Shown: positions 13,177-27,900, counted from the stretch's first letter. The stretch: DNA of 64,000 nt from Serilophus lunatus (GCA_013399895.1 VXBA01001641.1:496001-560000); one strand, 5' to 3'. The notes: generated by a model not told the origin, from the sequence alone. Program-made: numbers and translations.

Positions 13177-13359
13177 TTGCCATCATCTCTTCTTCAAAAC
13201 AGAATTACAGTTTATGTTACTAAAGATGACTATTTTGATATAATATATTCGGATTTCTTCAAGGCATTTGACTTAGCAGCACATGACATTTTAGTTAAAA
13301 AGTTTGTATTATATGGAATTAATAGAACACACATTAGGAGGATTAAGAATAAGTTGTGA
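13177..13359 (+). pseudogene. Remnant of LINE (CR1-like) reverse transcriptase
   Basis: A 60-codon open frame carries a clear piece of non-LTR reverse transcriptase. Around residues 22-45 it reads FDIIYSDFFKAFD followed by AAHDILVKKF. This lines up with the family pattern VDVVYLDFSKAFDTVSHxIL, in which the first Asp of DFxKAFD belongs to the polymerase A motif. A weaker IRRIKNKL at the end fits the usual WIxNWL. The FADD catalytic motif, the rest of the polymerase and the endonuclease domain are absent, so this is a dead fragment. It starts only a few bases after a CR1 3' terminus. It therefore cannot be the body of that CR1, whose 3' end lies before it, and is either a separate older element or the product of rearrangement. 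Its codons are strongly AT-biased. The family could be CR1 or a related LINE. Confidence 0.72.
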
Positions 13360-16300
13360 TACATCTCAAAACTTAGTTGCCAAGGCTGAGATTATTTCCT
13401 AGGAAATTAATTTTTGATCTAAAAGTGTTTTAAATTTTCATCATGACTTAGATGATTTTTAAAATTCATTTTATTTTTTCAGACCATGAACAGATATCCC
13501 CCCACCCTCCCCTAGCAAACTAAAGCTGACTGGCATTAGGAGTGCTTTTCTCAGTCAATCTTTCTTTGTCCCCTGAGGATGAGTCCGCAGACTGACAAGT
13601 TGAAGACCTTTGACTGGGACAACATTAAATCTTTCCTTGTAACATTTGTGAACAGCACCAGAACTAGTATAATATTTAATAATGAAAGCAAATCATTGGC
13701 ACAGTCTAGTCAAATTTCTTTGGTCAAATAACCAGGAACCACGAGAGAATATTTAATGTTGATGCAGCCTGATGCAAGGAACAGCAGCTGAGAACCAGAA
13801 CAGAAACGGCTCCATCGGAGAGGAGACTGTCCTGGTAAAGATTCTTAGATTCAAATTTAGAGTTCATTAGCAGTGCTCTGCTGAAAGAGCTGACCTGGTA
13901 TTTGATTTTGTAAGGGGGGTTTTCAGGGCATCAGGAGAGAGGATTCTTGTTTAACAGAACTAAATGAATTTCTGAATGGGATGGCTGACGTTACTGGGTG
14001 GTGCAGAAAACACACAACATGTCTGGCCAATGCATTTTGCTCTTGTGTTCAGGATCATACTTACTATCACATTTTGGAGGAACAATTTTGAGTTAAAATT
14101 CTGCTTTGTCATATTCTTTGTGGTTCCTGTTGTTAAATAAGCAGACATCTGCTTAATGTGCTAGTAAGCTACATCTCTTCCAAGGATGATTTGCAAGTGT
14201 CTGATGCTTCCTAGACTACTTCTTGCTCACCTACTGATCCTCTACCCAGCCTGTACAAAAGAGTGAAAGCTGGCACAGTGCAATGAAGAACTGGCTCCCT
14301 TGTAAAAATCTGCTAAAGCATAATCTAATGCACACCTCAGGGGAGCATGTGCACCCAGATAAAACATCTGATGGATATAGAGCTATATTCTCCAAACAGC
14401 CAGTAATCTCTCTCCTACTCCAAAGAACTCTTTCATCCATCTCAACCAAAGCATGATAACCAAAATTCTTTGATCTGGTTACTCATATTAAGCAGTTTCT
14501 TTGATCTCTGAAAATGTTTCTCTATGTCTGCCTATCTAAGTAGTTTCTGGACAAAATTTGTTTAGAAAAGAGGTCTAGCAACCAGTACTAGGCTCATGTC
14601 ATATAAAAGACACAGACATACTTACCCAGGCTGCTAGGCTGCACACTGATCATTGGTTTCACCCACAGTGTGTATTTCTGTTTGAGAAAAAGATCTTGTG
14701 CATTGTAATTCCCTTTTAACAATGCTTTGTGTATTAATGAGGCGAGAGTTAATCTATCATTTGCAAATGGCCTGCTGTGAATCAATAAAGCTTCGATAGG
14801 AAATAACAATCCAGATGGGATATTATTAGAGGAAAAGTCAGAGGCATTTTCAGGCAGACGATAATGCTGCTGACTCTCTTATCACTGTTCCAGTGACAGG
14901 GAGGTGAGAGTAAAGGTCCCAGCACCCACGTCCCAAAGAACAGAGTTTCTGTAAGGTTATCGCTAAAGACCTATGGGGTTCTAAAAGTCCACTTGGTTTT
15001 AATCTTTTGATCAGGTATTACAGAAATTTTGAAAACATTTTTCTATGGAAAATCAAAATATCATTTCATCTTCTGTCTCATTTTCTTTTTCCTGGGCATT
15101 TTTCCTCGAAATAGTCCCATTTTAAATGGCCTCCCTCTCCAGTTTCACTTAGTGTTGCAGTTAAAGGTGTAACTCAACAGAGGAGGGAGCACCACATGGG
15201 CAAACTGTAAATAGAACAGTCATCTCCCAATACGTGATCCTGTTGAGAAATTCTGAGCTCAACACATTTGGCTTTAATTTCCTGACTGTCCTTTCCTTTC
15301 TTGCCCTGACTATTAATACTGAATGGGAAGCAGTTGGCTACCTATTCTAGTAAATATTAGAGACAAAAGACTGGTCTGGAGAAAGTTACTGGCCTTTTAT
15401 TCTTGTTCCAAAGGCAACCCAAAGGCAGAAAGGGTAAGAGAAACAGGCAGGGTTGGAACAACATCGCAAAGACAGTGAGGCCTGTGTTGTAGTTCAACAC
15501 AATAGGCAGTGGTTTCGCCCCGATTTGAAGTTACCCTTGAGAATTCGCCTAGTGAAACTGAAACCATCTGTTCTCTTTAACAAGAATGCATTCAAGAGTT
15601 GAGTAGCTTGAGTAAGAGAATGAGATGCATATTAAAAAGCAATATACTGCTTGAATATTACCAGAATTGAAAATATTCCTACTCAAGACTATATGCTGAA
15701 CAATGCACATGTAAATCCCATCTCCTGGTGTCCACTGATGCTGATCTGAATTCTGAAATCAGACTTGCTTCTGTAAGACGTAATTAGGGTTGGAAGCTTA
15801 AAAGTATGTATAAATAGGCAGGTGTAGACTAACCTTTTCCCTGTACTCTGGCCAGCAGAGCAAACTAATGATCTAAAAATTGAAAATGTCAGACTTTAAG
15901 TTGCCTGTGAGTGCTTCCTCTATTCCTAGGAGAGTGTGTATTAGAATACAGTCTAATTGCAGAGTCATTTACTATTTTTTCTCTAGCATCCTTTTCTTAT
16001 TCAGTACCTGAGATCAATGTTGTTTACTTAACAAGCAGCTCTTCAATATTTTACTTTTCTTTTGCCATTCTGCTAGGCTGCGCAACATGAACACTATTTG
16101 GGTGCCCCGTAGGTTATGTCTAAAGGGTGGGGTAGGCATGTTCCACACTGAAGTCTGCCACTGGATTTCATCCAGACTAGGCAACTCGCTTGGACGTCAC
16201 AGAAGATCCCACCAGACTATTTTTCAGAGGAAACATCTTGCATAAGGAGTCTAAGTCTTGCCCTCACAGAGAGGCAGGGCATTGCCAGGGTGCATAGCAC

Positions 16301-19300
16301 ACCTGGAGTACAGTGTTAACTATTACTACATGGTTTTTCTGCTTTTTGAGTGACTGAACTTAAACACAGCTCCAGATACCCTAGGAGGGCTCCACTACCT
16401 TGTGTCAGAGCTGTGAGTCCAAAGCTCTCCTGCAAAACAGACACCGAGACACCAGCTAGGCAGACAGCTGGGAAAACAGGAGCTCATAGTTAATGATAAC
16501 TTGTGAAAAAAAAATAAAAGGATTCACAAATGTATTTGGTGACTAACAAGAAGAAAATCACCTAGCATGGTTTCCCAGATACACTTAGCAGTCACTGTAA
16601 GCAGCCATCTCCTCCGTGGGGCACCTAAGAACTCAGAAAACTGGTCCTAAGTCGTTTGACAGCATTATATGTGAATTTTGAAGCAGAAGAAAAATCTTGT
16701 TGCTTAAGACAATAACAGACTATATAAAAATAGGTCTGGAAAGGCTCTTGACTCCTACCCCATTCTCTCCCCTATCTCCAGCCTCTCCTCTCTCAGGGTA
16801 GGATCAACTATTTCTAAATTATCTCTGGTAGCTATTTTTGTGACCTGTTGTTAATGCAGAATGATTATAAAGCTGAGTCATTATGAAGAACAATGAAGTT
16901 AAATAAAAGGTTTAAGAACAGAAGTGAGAAATGTGTTTCAGGCCCAATCTTGCAGGCAGCTTGACTATGGAACAGCAGAAGTTTTTTGTTACAATCTAAT
17001 GAGTACATGAAGTGTAATCTATACAGTATTCTTCTCTATGAACCTGGTTTAGTAATCCATGCTGTTACACTGGACTTTGAGTCTGATTCCCAGTAGCTTA
17101 AAATTATATAATACTTTGTCCACATTAGCCCCTCCACAGATAAGGCTTAGAGTTTGCACAGCATTTAAGATACAGACTTCAGACATAGCACAAATCCTGT
17201 GACTGGGAATTGCTTTTGTTTAGTTTAGTGTTCCTAGAGCATGAAGATTATTTTTACAACTGAGACAACAAGCAAACGGCCTTTAAAGAAAAATCAGAAT
17301 ATCTATACAGTAGGGGCTGATTAGATTGTGAGGAAAAAGCCAGGTGAGTCCTTCTGTTAGCAATTTCCAATGTGATGTGTGATCAAGATCAAATAATGGG
17401 ATATTAATAAGACTGCTGAACAACTTTTCCCTCCACCACCCCATTCCAAAGCACTTGCCTCTGCTGCTGCAACATCACATCAGTTTTACTTGCAGGATTT
17501 TGACTGACTGAATTCAGAAGTTCTTATAGGGCATCTAGTTATGGGGTAGTTGTATGTAGTTGGGGAAAATAAACTGTTACTGAATAAGTGCAGAAGTGTG
17601 AAAAATTGCCTAGATCTTAGGATACAGAGTTCATAGATACAGTAAGGAAAGTCATACGTATCTATACATATGTATGGATACATATACACACACCTATATG
17701 TATTGATTCTGTCTTACTGTCTGCAGCAGATAAATAGTGAACAATATTTCTTCCTGAATTTTTATTCTACCAAGTGCCTTTTCTGTTTCTATAGCAACTT
17801 CTGCTGTTTGTAACTTGTGGTTCATGTTAAAAATATCCTTATTTAAAAGGGAGAAAATTCTAAAAAGTTAGAATAATTGGAAAAGATGGCAACTTTAAAA
17901 TGAAATAAAGTCATAGACTATGCTTAATAAGTAGCCTATTCACCATAAGAAGCACTGAATGTGACATCCATTATATGACTTATAAAATAGAAATGGGGCT
18001 TTTATTAGTATGTCTCAGGTTCTTTGTTACAACCTGAGTTACTGCCTTTTGAATGACTATGTAGTGTGTTCCATCAGAAATTCAGCCACTTGGTAATGAG
18101 CAGCAAAAACTTCCAGCTCTAGACATACTTGTCTTTCTGCCATGGCACCCCATCATACAGACTTCAGAGCAAAAAGTGTAATTAATGTGCTCCATTCTCA
18201 CCTGCAGGGATTGCAATGTGTCCCACGTCACATGAGACCAGATTTTGTGAAGAGGAGTTCTGGAGATGAGCAGCAAGGTAAACTGTGATGGATAGTACCT
18301 TTTCTCTTCCTTTAAATAAACAGAAAGTTTTTCATGGATCATACTTCAGCTCCAGGTGAAAAAAGTCTGAAATAGTCCCTCCCCTTGCCATTAGAACTTT
18401 ATGAATACACATGGGTTTTAAAGGGTTAGTGTTCCTCTCTCTGGTGTGTTGGTGTAGTTTGGGCAGAGTAGAATGTTTTATAATATTTTGTATGCACAGA
18501 GAGATCCACATTCAATACTAAAACCACAGTCAGGAACTTTATGGCTGTGAGATTGCACTACAATGGGCAGATTAAGAGGAATGTCCTTACAATGGGCTAA
18601 TGACCTTCACTGATTTCTCTGCTCTCTTCTCTACATCGTCTCCCAACAGTGGCCCAACCTTTGTGAAACAGAAAGGCTCAGTGTATGACACGGACAGATC
18701 CATTCTAACCTCTGGCCTGTGCCTAAGGGTTTCCCTCTGGGAAGGAAGAGAAGAAGGTAATTGCAAGAATATGCAAATATGGGCAAATATGGAGATCAAA
18801 TTTGTTAATAAGCAACTTTCTTTTTGTGATATATCCAGTAAAAAAAATGGTGAATGTTACAGAGACACTGCAACACCTTTGCTTTAAAACACACTGAAGT
18901 TACTCTGAAAGAACTCAATTTTTTTCCTAGCTAAACTGACTACTTGTGGGGACAGAGGCTGCACTGTATTTGTTCTGAACAGACTATATTGTCAGCAGAC
19001 AATAAGTTAAACTGTAATAAATGGAGTCATTCAGCTGCTGAGCAGTTGGGCACAGATATTTCTGCTGGGACAATTGCACACTGGTGTATGTTTCTCCTTG
19101 AACTTACTTTGTTATCTACATCTTTCCCCCAGCTGATGATTTTCAATTATTTCCTTGTTGATCTCTGTATTTTGCCAGGGGAGGTGCAGAAAACATCTTT
19201 GCTTCCCTCCATTCCTCATCACATTCTGCAGATCACTTTGCTTTATCCTCCCTTTCGCTACTCCCAGCCTTCTTTGCCTTTTAAAATTTGTTGTCCCTTT

Positions 19301-22300
19301 CTAAGTTATTCATATCCTATTTCATCGTGAAAAGATTTTCCTTGCAAGGACATTTAGTTATCACAAGAGATATGTAATTATATGAGTAGTTATCAAAGAT
19401 TAGGGCTTTTGGCACCCAAGAACACAGTTTGTTATCTTTACATTTTAATTTTTCATCCTGCAGTGCCAGAAGCAGCTGGCTCATGTTAGTTCAAATTACC
19501 CAAAGAATTATTATCTAAAGAATTAAAATCCCCGAAGGTGTCCAAGGAGTCGAGGTACAACATTTTCTGTTCACCAGCTTTTGACCAATGCCCATACCAG
19601 ATGTTCTACTACTGATTAGTCACTTGTATCTTAAAGTCTTAACTGACACAAAGGCCAGCAGCATTTTATGTACTCATATGCAGCCACTCTCAGCCGATGG
19701 AAGTGGATACAGTTCCTAAGTTGGGCCCCACAAAAAATTGTCAATGAGCCGCCACATACAAGAGTCTATAATGTCTTCTGATGATGGAAGGTTACCAAAA
19801 AAATTTCAAGGTTTATTTGAGATGTGCATGCTAATCCTTTGGTAATGCATGGAGAGGGAAGCCAGACGCCTCTTACTGTCTACTTGCTTGCAAGGTCATC
19901 AGCTTTTTCATGGTAACAAATATGTTTCATAAAATGCATTTATATTAAAGGCACTTCCTGTTTCAGGAAGATGCTATGCCACCTTTAGAATGTTGACATT
20001 TTAATGTTTACTAAGGAAGGAAGGAAGTATTTCATTCCAAATATGACCAGCATTAATAGTAATGCAGCCAGTCTTTTGCCCCGGGGAATTTTTGATGTGC
20101 CATGCAGAGCATGTTGTACTTTTCTAGAGCTGAAAATAATTTTTCAGGAAGGTTCTTCTACCATACCAAATTCAGTGCAGCTGCTGAGGACTGAGGCTTT
20201 GGCAGAAATATGTGATTACTTTTTCCTGTGTTTATCTCTAATTATTCTGGCCCACTTATATTCAAACTTACCTTAAAAAAAAGCCACGTGCTCATCATGG
20301 AGAAAGAGTGATGCCTGATCCCTCTTATCCTTTACCCTAAGAAAAGCAACGATCCTTAGAACTTCCTCCTTGACAGACAGCAGGAGGAATTCTTTGTGTA
20401 GCTATGGAGAGATCTGGGGATATGCCACCTTGATACCTGGCCTCTCCTCTCAAAGAAATGAATCCTGGTTTTACACTGAGCACAAGCTGAAGCAAGTCTT
20501 CAGGATCTTAAGCGACATGTATGTGTTCAGATATGATCTTACAGAACAGCATCAATATTGTAACCTTTGAGAGTGCTCAGGTTAATGAGCCACAATTACC
20601 TGCACAGACAGGGAGGCCCCCAGTAGTCTTGCAAGGAAGCAACTTCACTGATTCTAAAAGGGTTCATCTTGGTAGGGAGCTTAGAGGCTTTTCCCACAAA
20701 AAGGCAACTCCATCTTCTGGGAATCCTTGCTTGTAAAGACAAGAAGTACTTTTGTGGCTTCAGGACAAATGCTGCATTCAACAAAGCTGTTTGAGTGGTG
20801 TGTAACACCTCTGCCTGTTCCTGCCCAAGGTGACATACAGATTTCCACACAAGGAAACTGCACAAACTCACATTATTCAGCTGTGATGTAAACGTTTGAG
20901 GTTTTATTAGGGATGCTAGTTGCACACAAAACAGAACTCAATGAAAACCTGCTGTTTGCTTAGCTGGCTGTATGCTGTTATGTAGGTATGACTGCCTCAG
21001 TGCTTCCAGGGTGCACTTACTTGTAAAAAGGAGTTGGTTCCACGTAGAAATAGGAAATTGAACTCAGCCATCTCCTCTTCTACATCCTTCCTGTGAGAAG
21101 TTCTACCAACTTCAGTAGGAAATAAAGAAACAATCAATAATGGGAATTACTCTCTTTTCTTGATTGTCAGTAACATACACATATTCATTTTTGGAGGGTT
21201 TGACAGGGGAAGGTTCAGCTCCTTCCACTCTCTGTATTTCAGCAAATCTTTACATTCTTCAGTCTCTGGCAAAGAAATGCTTTTAAAGTGCAGGCTGTAA
21301 TTCATCTAACTTTAGCAGTAATCAAATCCACATCTGGAAGATATTAGGATGCACTGCAATTTTTAAAGTGTAGGTGTTAGGACTCACTTGTTTACTTTAT
21401 ATTTTTTGAAGTGATGTGCATGCTGTGTTCCAGGCCACTCTCAGTGCTTTGTACTTGAACGTGTATTTTAATTTGTGTTCCATTATGTTGCCTTTTTCTT
21501 TTGGGAATGGTTTTCTACTGGCCTGTGATCTGCTTCATCATTCAAGTGGAAAGTCTCTGAGAAGAAAAAAAGGCCTTATTACAAGACAAAAAGTAGTTGT
21601 AAGTTTAAAAAATAAAAACTATCTTTCGCTGAAGTGAAATTTAAGTGAATTGAAGCCTGATTATTTTAGAAGGTGAGATGGATCTTAGAAACTGCCCTTT
21701 GGTGTGCTAATACCCTCCTGAACATGTATTTGAGTATCTGAAGGTCCTAGGTCACATTTACTTACAGGGGAAAAATATCAGAGGGCAACTTCTGACAGAT
21801 CATTATGCCAAAAACGTGTAACATCCACATGCCTCTGGCCCCTGCTTTTCCTACTCTGAGAGTGACTGCTTCCTGACTCAATAGGGTCAACAAGCCCTCA
21901 ATCCTTTCCAAAGTCCCTGTGCTCTAAAGGATACAGGAACTACACAAACCAAAAGAGAACCAGTATGTACAAATCCCAGGACTGGATAACTAAGAGACCA
22001 AAAATGTATGGAGTGCCAAAAAGTACATCTACTCTACAGCCTATAGGTGGTCTTAGGCCCTTCCAGCTTCACTAGAAGTTTGAGTACAGATTGGGAGCTT
22101 AAACAAAACATCTTACTTTAGTTTAAAGGAAAATAGTGCAGAGAGAGGGTCACAAATGAGTGTACAAAAGGCACCAGGGCAGGAAGAGGAGGGAAGGCCA
22201 GAATAAACACTTTTAAGTTATGTCCAAGGGAACAAGAGTGTCCACTTCTTTGAATCTGGACCATGCTAATCCCCCGCTACTGAATAGATTTATAAAGCAA

Positions 22301-24880
22301 AGTTTTTTAAATCTAGAAGCTTGTTTGGCACCATTTCTAACCAGATCAATTGTTTTCATTACCGTGGCTGAGGGCCATGAGTTAGAAACCTTTTAAAGTC
22401 AGAAAACAACTGGGAAAAGAGCTTCAGAAATCATGTCCTCCCAGGATGAGTGAGAGTGCCGTGTTTTTAAATTGTTGAATACAGGGTGAACTTAAAAGGA
22501 GGGACCACTTCCATTCTTCCTGAGGCAAGAATCACTGTTGGTTTCCTTTGAGCATAGTCCCTTTGCACAGAGCGTGCAAAGCAGCTGAAAGTGTCTCTGC
22601 ATGACCTCAGTCAGCCTCTAAACAGACTAAGCAGGATATGAAAGAAACAGCAGCCACTGGGTGTGTCTTGCCTATAAGAAATTCATGAGGCTTTTGTCTT
22701 GCAACTGCCTTTAAGCCCACTATGAGAAACTACCATATCTTTTTTGGCGAGCCCCTTTTAGGAGAAAGCACAATCAAATTCTCATTACAGTCAGTGGCAA
22801 AACTCCTGTTGAGTTCACAGGAGTTGCAGCAGTGGATGGTAACATCCTCCAGGCTGAGAAGGAAGAGGGAGTTTTCTCCAGCTGGAACTGAAGCCAGGTA
22901 GAACTAAAAGTGCAGTTTGATAAGGTATTTTCATTATAAGAAACCAACTATTTCCATATTTTCCTTTTTCTTTTAAGTTGAGCAAATTACATAGCCTCCC
23001 TTTCCTTAAAACTCCTCTCAAACAAATCCTTTCATTATCCAATATGCATGCAAGGGATGGAACACCTAGGCTACGATAAGTTGGAAACTCATCTCTACGA
23101 TTTAAACACAGGCATTTCTAATCCTCTGAAACACAGAATGTTGTGAATTCAGCTTCTCTTTCTTTTTGTATTTGCATCTGCTAACTTTTTTTTTTTTTTT
23201 AAATTCATGCACCTTTCTGTTGGCCTCAATTCCTCATTATTGATGCACTTTGCACATTTTCTTTTTGTTCAGTTGCTGTGTGTCCCCCTTGCAGACAGGA
23301 TGATGCCCTTAGCTCTGTCATGGGGAGATGGTTAGGGAAGAGCTGAGCTCTGCTGCATGTCAATACGGTCTATGCAAGTCAGCCAATTTTCTCTATTATT
23401 CTATGAGAATATAATTTCTTTCTGGAGTGTTGTGAATGCTTCCTCTCATATGGGTGGTTTTAATGGATCATTTCTCCAGGAACAGTACACAGTACTGCAG
23501 GGCACTTGACATTTATATCAGGATGTAGGGCAAAATTCTATTGTACCTCACAAATAGCTGTGACTATGCTATTAGAGACCAAGGACCAGATAACATCAAC
23601 TGCCAAAGCATTTTGTCCCACGATGGTTCATAGGGTGTGATTCCTAGGAGCAAAAGTGACATCTGTAATGTTTATGAATGCTATGAGATGTGCTTCGCTC
23701 CATCATAACACTGTGTGTGCTTTGTTGGGCTGCAAACAACAAATATCAACCATGAAAATACTTTCCCTTCAAAGCTCAAATAAAGGACAAAACCCAATAG
23801 CTTTGGGGCCTAGGCCATTGAATTTTCCTAAGATTTTTTCCCAGCTTGCCCTTCATATGTATAACAGCTTATAAATTGGATTCAGTATGATTGTCCCGGA
23901 AACCAGATTCTTTTCTATTTAGGTTCTTATCTCACCATCCTTGTCTTCTAGAAGAGCCTGAAGCAATACAATTAATAGTCTACTCCTGAAACTACTGATC
24001 TCAACATCCGATTATTTTAGAAAGACAATGATACAAATGCTTTTGAATTTGTCATCCTGTCCTTGAAAGAGTGTAAATACAATACTGGTATACAAAGACA
24101 TTCTGTTTTAAAGAGGGCTTGAATATTCTTGTATGGTCAGAAATGCTTCTCTTACAAACAGTGTAAGAGTGATATATTCAATACATGTGGATGTGCTTTT
24201 TAAAGTAAATCTTCACCGCATGTTTATAAAGTTAGTCACAGTAAAGGCTAATCATGGTTAACAATAAATGGTGTAGGGAAAACAAACTAGAAATAAACTG
24301 TCAGGCAGTAAACTCCTCACATAGCAGAATCCTCTTGAAGAGCTGATGCAAACATCCCCAGACTCCTAATTTATCTGACTTCTCCTATTTTATTCACTTT
24401 CATGCTTCTTATAAGTATCTGTCACATATCTACTTAGCTGCATTAAGCCACTGTAGAAAGAAGACTTTGAAACAGAGAATTTAAAATGTTGAACAGGCCA
24501 GTGATCACAGGACTACATAATTAGCCAAAAAAAGTAACTCTCTTCTATGGCATTACATATAAAATAACTCCCCAATGGTTTTAAAAAAAAATGCACAAAG
24601 CAACGGAATATCAGCAAATGAAAACAAAGCTGGAATATCTCCATATTCTGTCAGTTTTCATTTCTCTGTGCTCTCTTGTTCAGAACAGGCATCAGAAATG
24701 AAATCTTGCCAGAAAGGTTGCCTGTTGACTGTAGGACATGCTAATGATGACTCACTGTAGAAAAGTTTTTAAACCTGCAAGTAACCAGCTGCATACAAAA
24801 TCTCCACATTTTCCACTGTTGAACATCAAGAGTTCACAGAAGATTTTGAGTGAGTCCTTAGATGATGCCTATTTTCATTA
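13360..24880. other. Long stretch of unique non-coding sequence
   Basis: About 11.5 kb with no transposon that I recognise. A short poly-T near 23.19 kb is the only notable simple repeat. One patch at 14.69-14.89 kb is rich in transcription-factor-like words and is raised as a finding. The open frames are all under about 130 codons, and none shows a domain or a conserved-looking motif. Confidence 0.5.
23186..23200. repeat. Short poly-T run
   Basis: Fifteen consecutive T. Simple sequence only. Confidence 0.85.
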
Positions 24881-24932
24881 TGGCTGGACTCGATGACACT
24901 TAAGGTCTTTTCCAGTCTCAATGATTTTATAC
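24881..24932 (+). mobile_element. Very short CR1 3' tail
   Basis: About 50 bases match the CR1 terminus GGACTCGATGA...TTAAGGTCTTTTCCAG...AATGATTTTAT, where the usual end is AATGATTCTATGA. No upstream CR1 sequence is recognisable, so this is a severely truncated copy. Confidence 0.65.
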
Positions 24933-27900
24933 CACCCCAGCTTCCACCTGAGATATGAAAGGAAACCAGTATTATCTCAGGCAGTGTCTCCTATCAGTAC
25001 TACACTCAATTTCTATGTTATTATTTCCATTTCTCATTGAATATTAGATGAATGAGAGTAACTCACAGGCTCAATGCAAGATTCTCTTGGTAGTCCTGCT
25101 GGTTGTTGCTGTTTTAGTCATTTGCCATCATCCTTAGTGACTCTTGTGGATTTAACTCCAATGAACTTCTGCACTGGCCCAGTTTCCCTGAGTCCATACT
25201 GCATACAACTATCCCAGGTGGCTCAGCTGCTCCTTGCCACTTGGTAAGGTGTCTCTGCAGACAGCAAGCTTTAGTGACCCAGGCAGTGAACTATAATGTG
25301 GAAAAGGGACATTAATTTCAAAACTTCTGGTTTCTCCGCAGTCACCTGAAAAGGCGAGTTAGGCTTGCGTCAGATGTTTAACAGTCCTTGCCGGGCAGGC
25401 TTGAATGCTCATACCTGCCTCTGTAACAACAGACTTCAGCAAAGCCACAGGATTTGTCATCTGCCACTTTTGTATGTAACACAGCTTCTCCATTTTCTCT
25501 CTGGATCACCAACAGGACAAGTGAGCATTTACCTTCCTATCTAATGTCTAGTGCTTCTGCTCCAGTCCTCAGCCTGATCACTTTATTAGCTCAGGCTCTA
25601 TCTCTTCCTGGCATCAAAACCCCTGAGGACAAAAATCCAGCTAAGCCATGAGTGTGACTCAGTGACCAAAACATATTGGTTAAGGTAGCACTGTAGAGCG
25701 ACATGCAGTGCCTGTATTGGCATCACCATCATTCACCGTTTCCCAGGACTGATTTCTGAGGATTATCCCACAGGCAGCTGTCTCTCCGGGGTTGGTTTCA
25801 TGGGCATTAAATTAAGATGGCAACTTTGAAGCTATCTTCTCTCCATCTCAAAGGAGAGTAGAGGAAAGCAAGGATCACTCCTTCTGTTTTATTTCCTTGA
25901 AGATGAATTTATCATGGAGAGAGGTTCAATCAAGGGGCTGGAGCTCCAGCTGAAGTTTTTAAGTGAAAACTTAGGTTATGAGACTTTCATTTATTTGAGA
26001 GAGATTTGGCTTGTTCTAGCAAACTCTTTAAAAGGATATTTTTCAAGGATCTTTTTAAACGGAAGATAGTCCTGGTTTAACTTCACTCTTAAAGTCCTTG
26101 ATGATGCAGGGGGAAAAAACAGAGAGCACTGACATTACATATCAAAATATGTCATATACCATGATGGTATTGGATTCCAAATATTCACAGAATTAATGGC
26201 ATATATTTGACGGAGGTGGTGACCACTGCCACCTTTTCTGCCTCAGCAATCTCTAGGGTTGGCCAAAGATCTTACTGTGTAATGATGTCACATTAATCAG
26301 TTTCATTGAGCAATGTGTCTTTTGGACCAATGTGATTACTGAATGTATAGTATGAGTCTGCTAAGATTAGGAATTCTCTCACCCAAGACAGAGATTTTTA
26401 AGTGACCCAATTAGGGGGCTGAAGGCTATTCAGACACTCATTAAAGTGTAAAAATAGTATTTCCTACCTTTCCTTTGCAAATTATTTTACAAATCTTAAG
26501 TATTGAAGCCCGAACTGTAGTTTCATAAAGAGGAGTATTTTTTCACATTAAGGAAAGGAGTTAATCTTGGCCACAGGAAACAAAAAAAAAAACAATGTCA
26601 GAATTAGAGCCTAAAATCAGCAGCACTAGCTTCTAAACCTGAGAGCAGCCCATTAGGTTTTGCCTAATTGCCAGTCTAAATTAGGTATTAATGACTTCTC
26701 CAATTCTCATTTGCTTACTTCAGCAAGATAAAAATCACGATGTAAAAGGCAAGAAAATGCTTGTGCTGGGACTCACAAGATGTGAAAAAGAAGTTATTTT
26801 CAAAGGCTGTTTTTCTTCTTAGATGTGAGGGTGACAGCTGCCCTCAGAAAAAGAGAGACAGACAGATGGATGAGGAATACCTTTTTTTCTAAGCTGAACC
26901 CAACTTATGCCTTAATAGTCTTAAGTCAGGTCTCTCACAGTAGAAGAAGAAATGGAACATAAGAATATAATGAAATAAATTTCCCAAAGATCTTCCTCTC
27001 GAGGAATGTGGAGGGAAATATCAAAGGGATTTCTACATCGCTCTGCTTAGTTGCTCCTAGAGGAGCCTCCTACCCACATTTGCGTCCTCCAAAGTGTCCA
27101 TTTGGGTACCCACGAGAACATGGGAAATGGTGCCATATGCCAGAGCCAGAACACTGCTTCACTGCTCCAGCAGTTTCCAGCAGTTTCACTGTTCCAGCCC
27201 TCCCTGCCATCAGCTGCAGAAGTCATAGAGAGCCATGACCCTATGGAGGCAGGAGGCTGGGACTGGAAGCATCTAATTTCCCACAGAGACAAAGGAGTAC
27301 CCAGCCACAGCTCTCTTCCCAACTAAGAGGATATCAAGGCCTCCTGCTGGCTCTCTTAAAGGCTAATTAGACTGGAAACTCTTGGCAGGCCTCTGCAGGA
27401 ATTGTGCTGCTGGGATTGTTCAGTCTCTTCAGTGCTTCTAACAAGGAGACTTGAGGCACAGTACCTGCAGAATTCTTTATGGCATTTCCCTGAATCCCTT
27501 TCCTTCCTCTCTGCTTGCACACCAACATCACTACTGCATGCAATGTTTACTCCAGTTTGAGACTTCTGTGGCACCTGAGCACAAAGAAGGCAGATCTGCT
27601 CCCATACATCTGCTGCTTTGCAACTGTGCCATGGGCAAGTTTGTCTTGCTAAGTTAAGGAGCATAGTTTAGATCCTCTTTGCTCACAGATGGGCCAGCAA
27701 ACATAATGTGAGCTGAAACAAAATATCTCAACTCATTGTGCCAGGCAAGAGTTGCTGCAGCAGATTTTTAGGGTGACTGTTTGTATTCATGTGCACTCTC
27801 AAAAGCATTGCTGAAGTGACAGCCTGTTTCTTTAAGAACTGCTGCTACAGAATGTTCCAATACGGCGATACAAGGAAATTGCTGCAACTCCCTGCATGTT

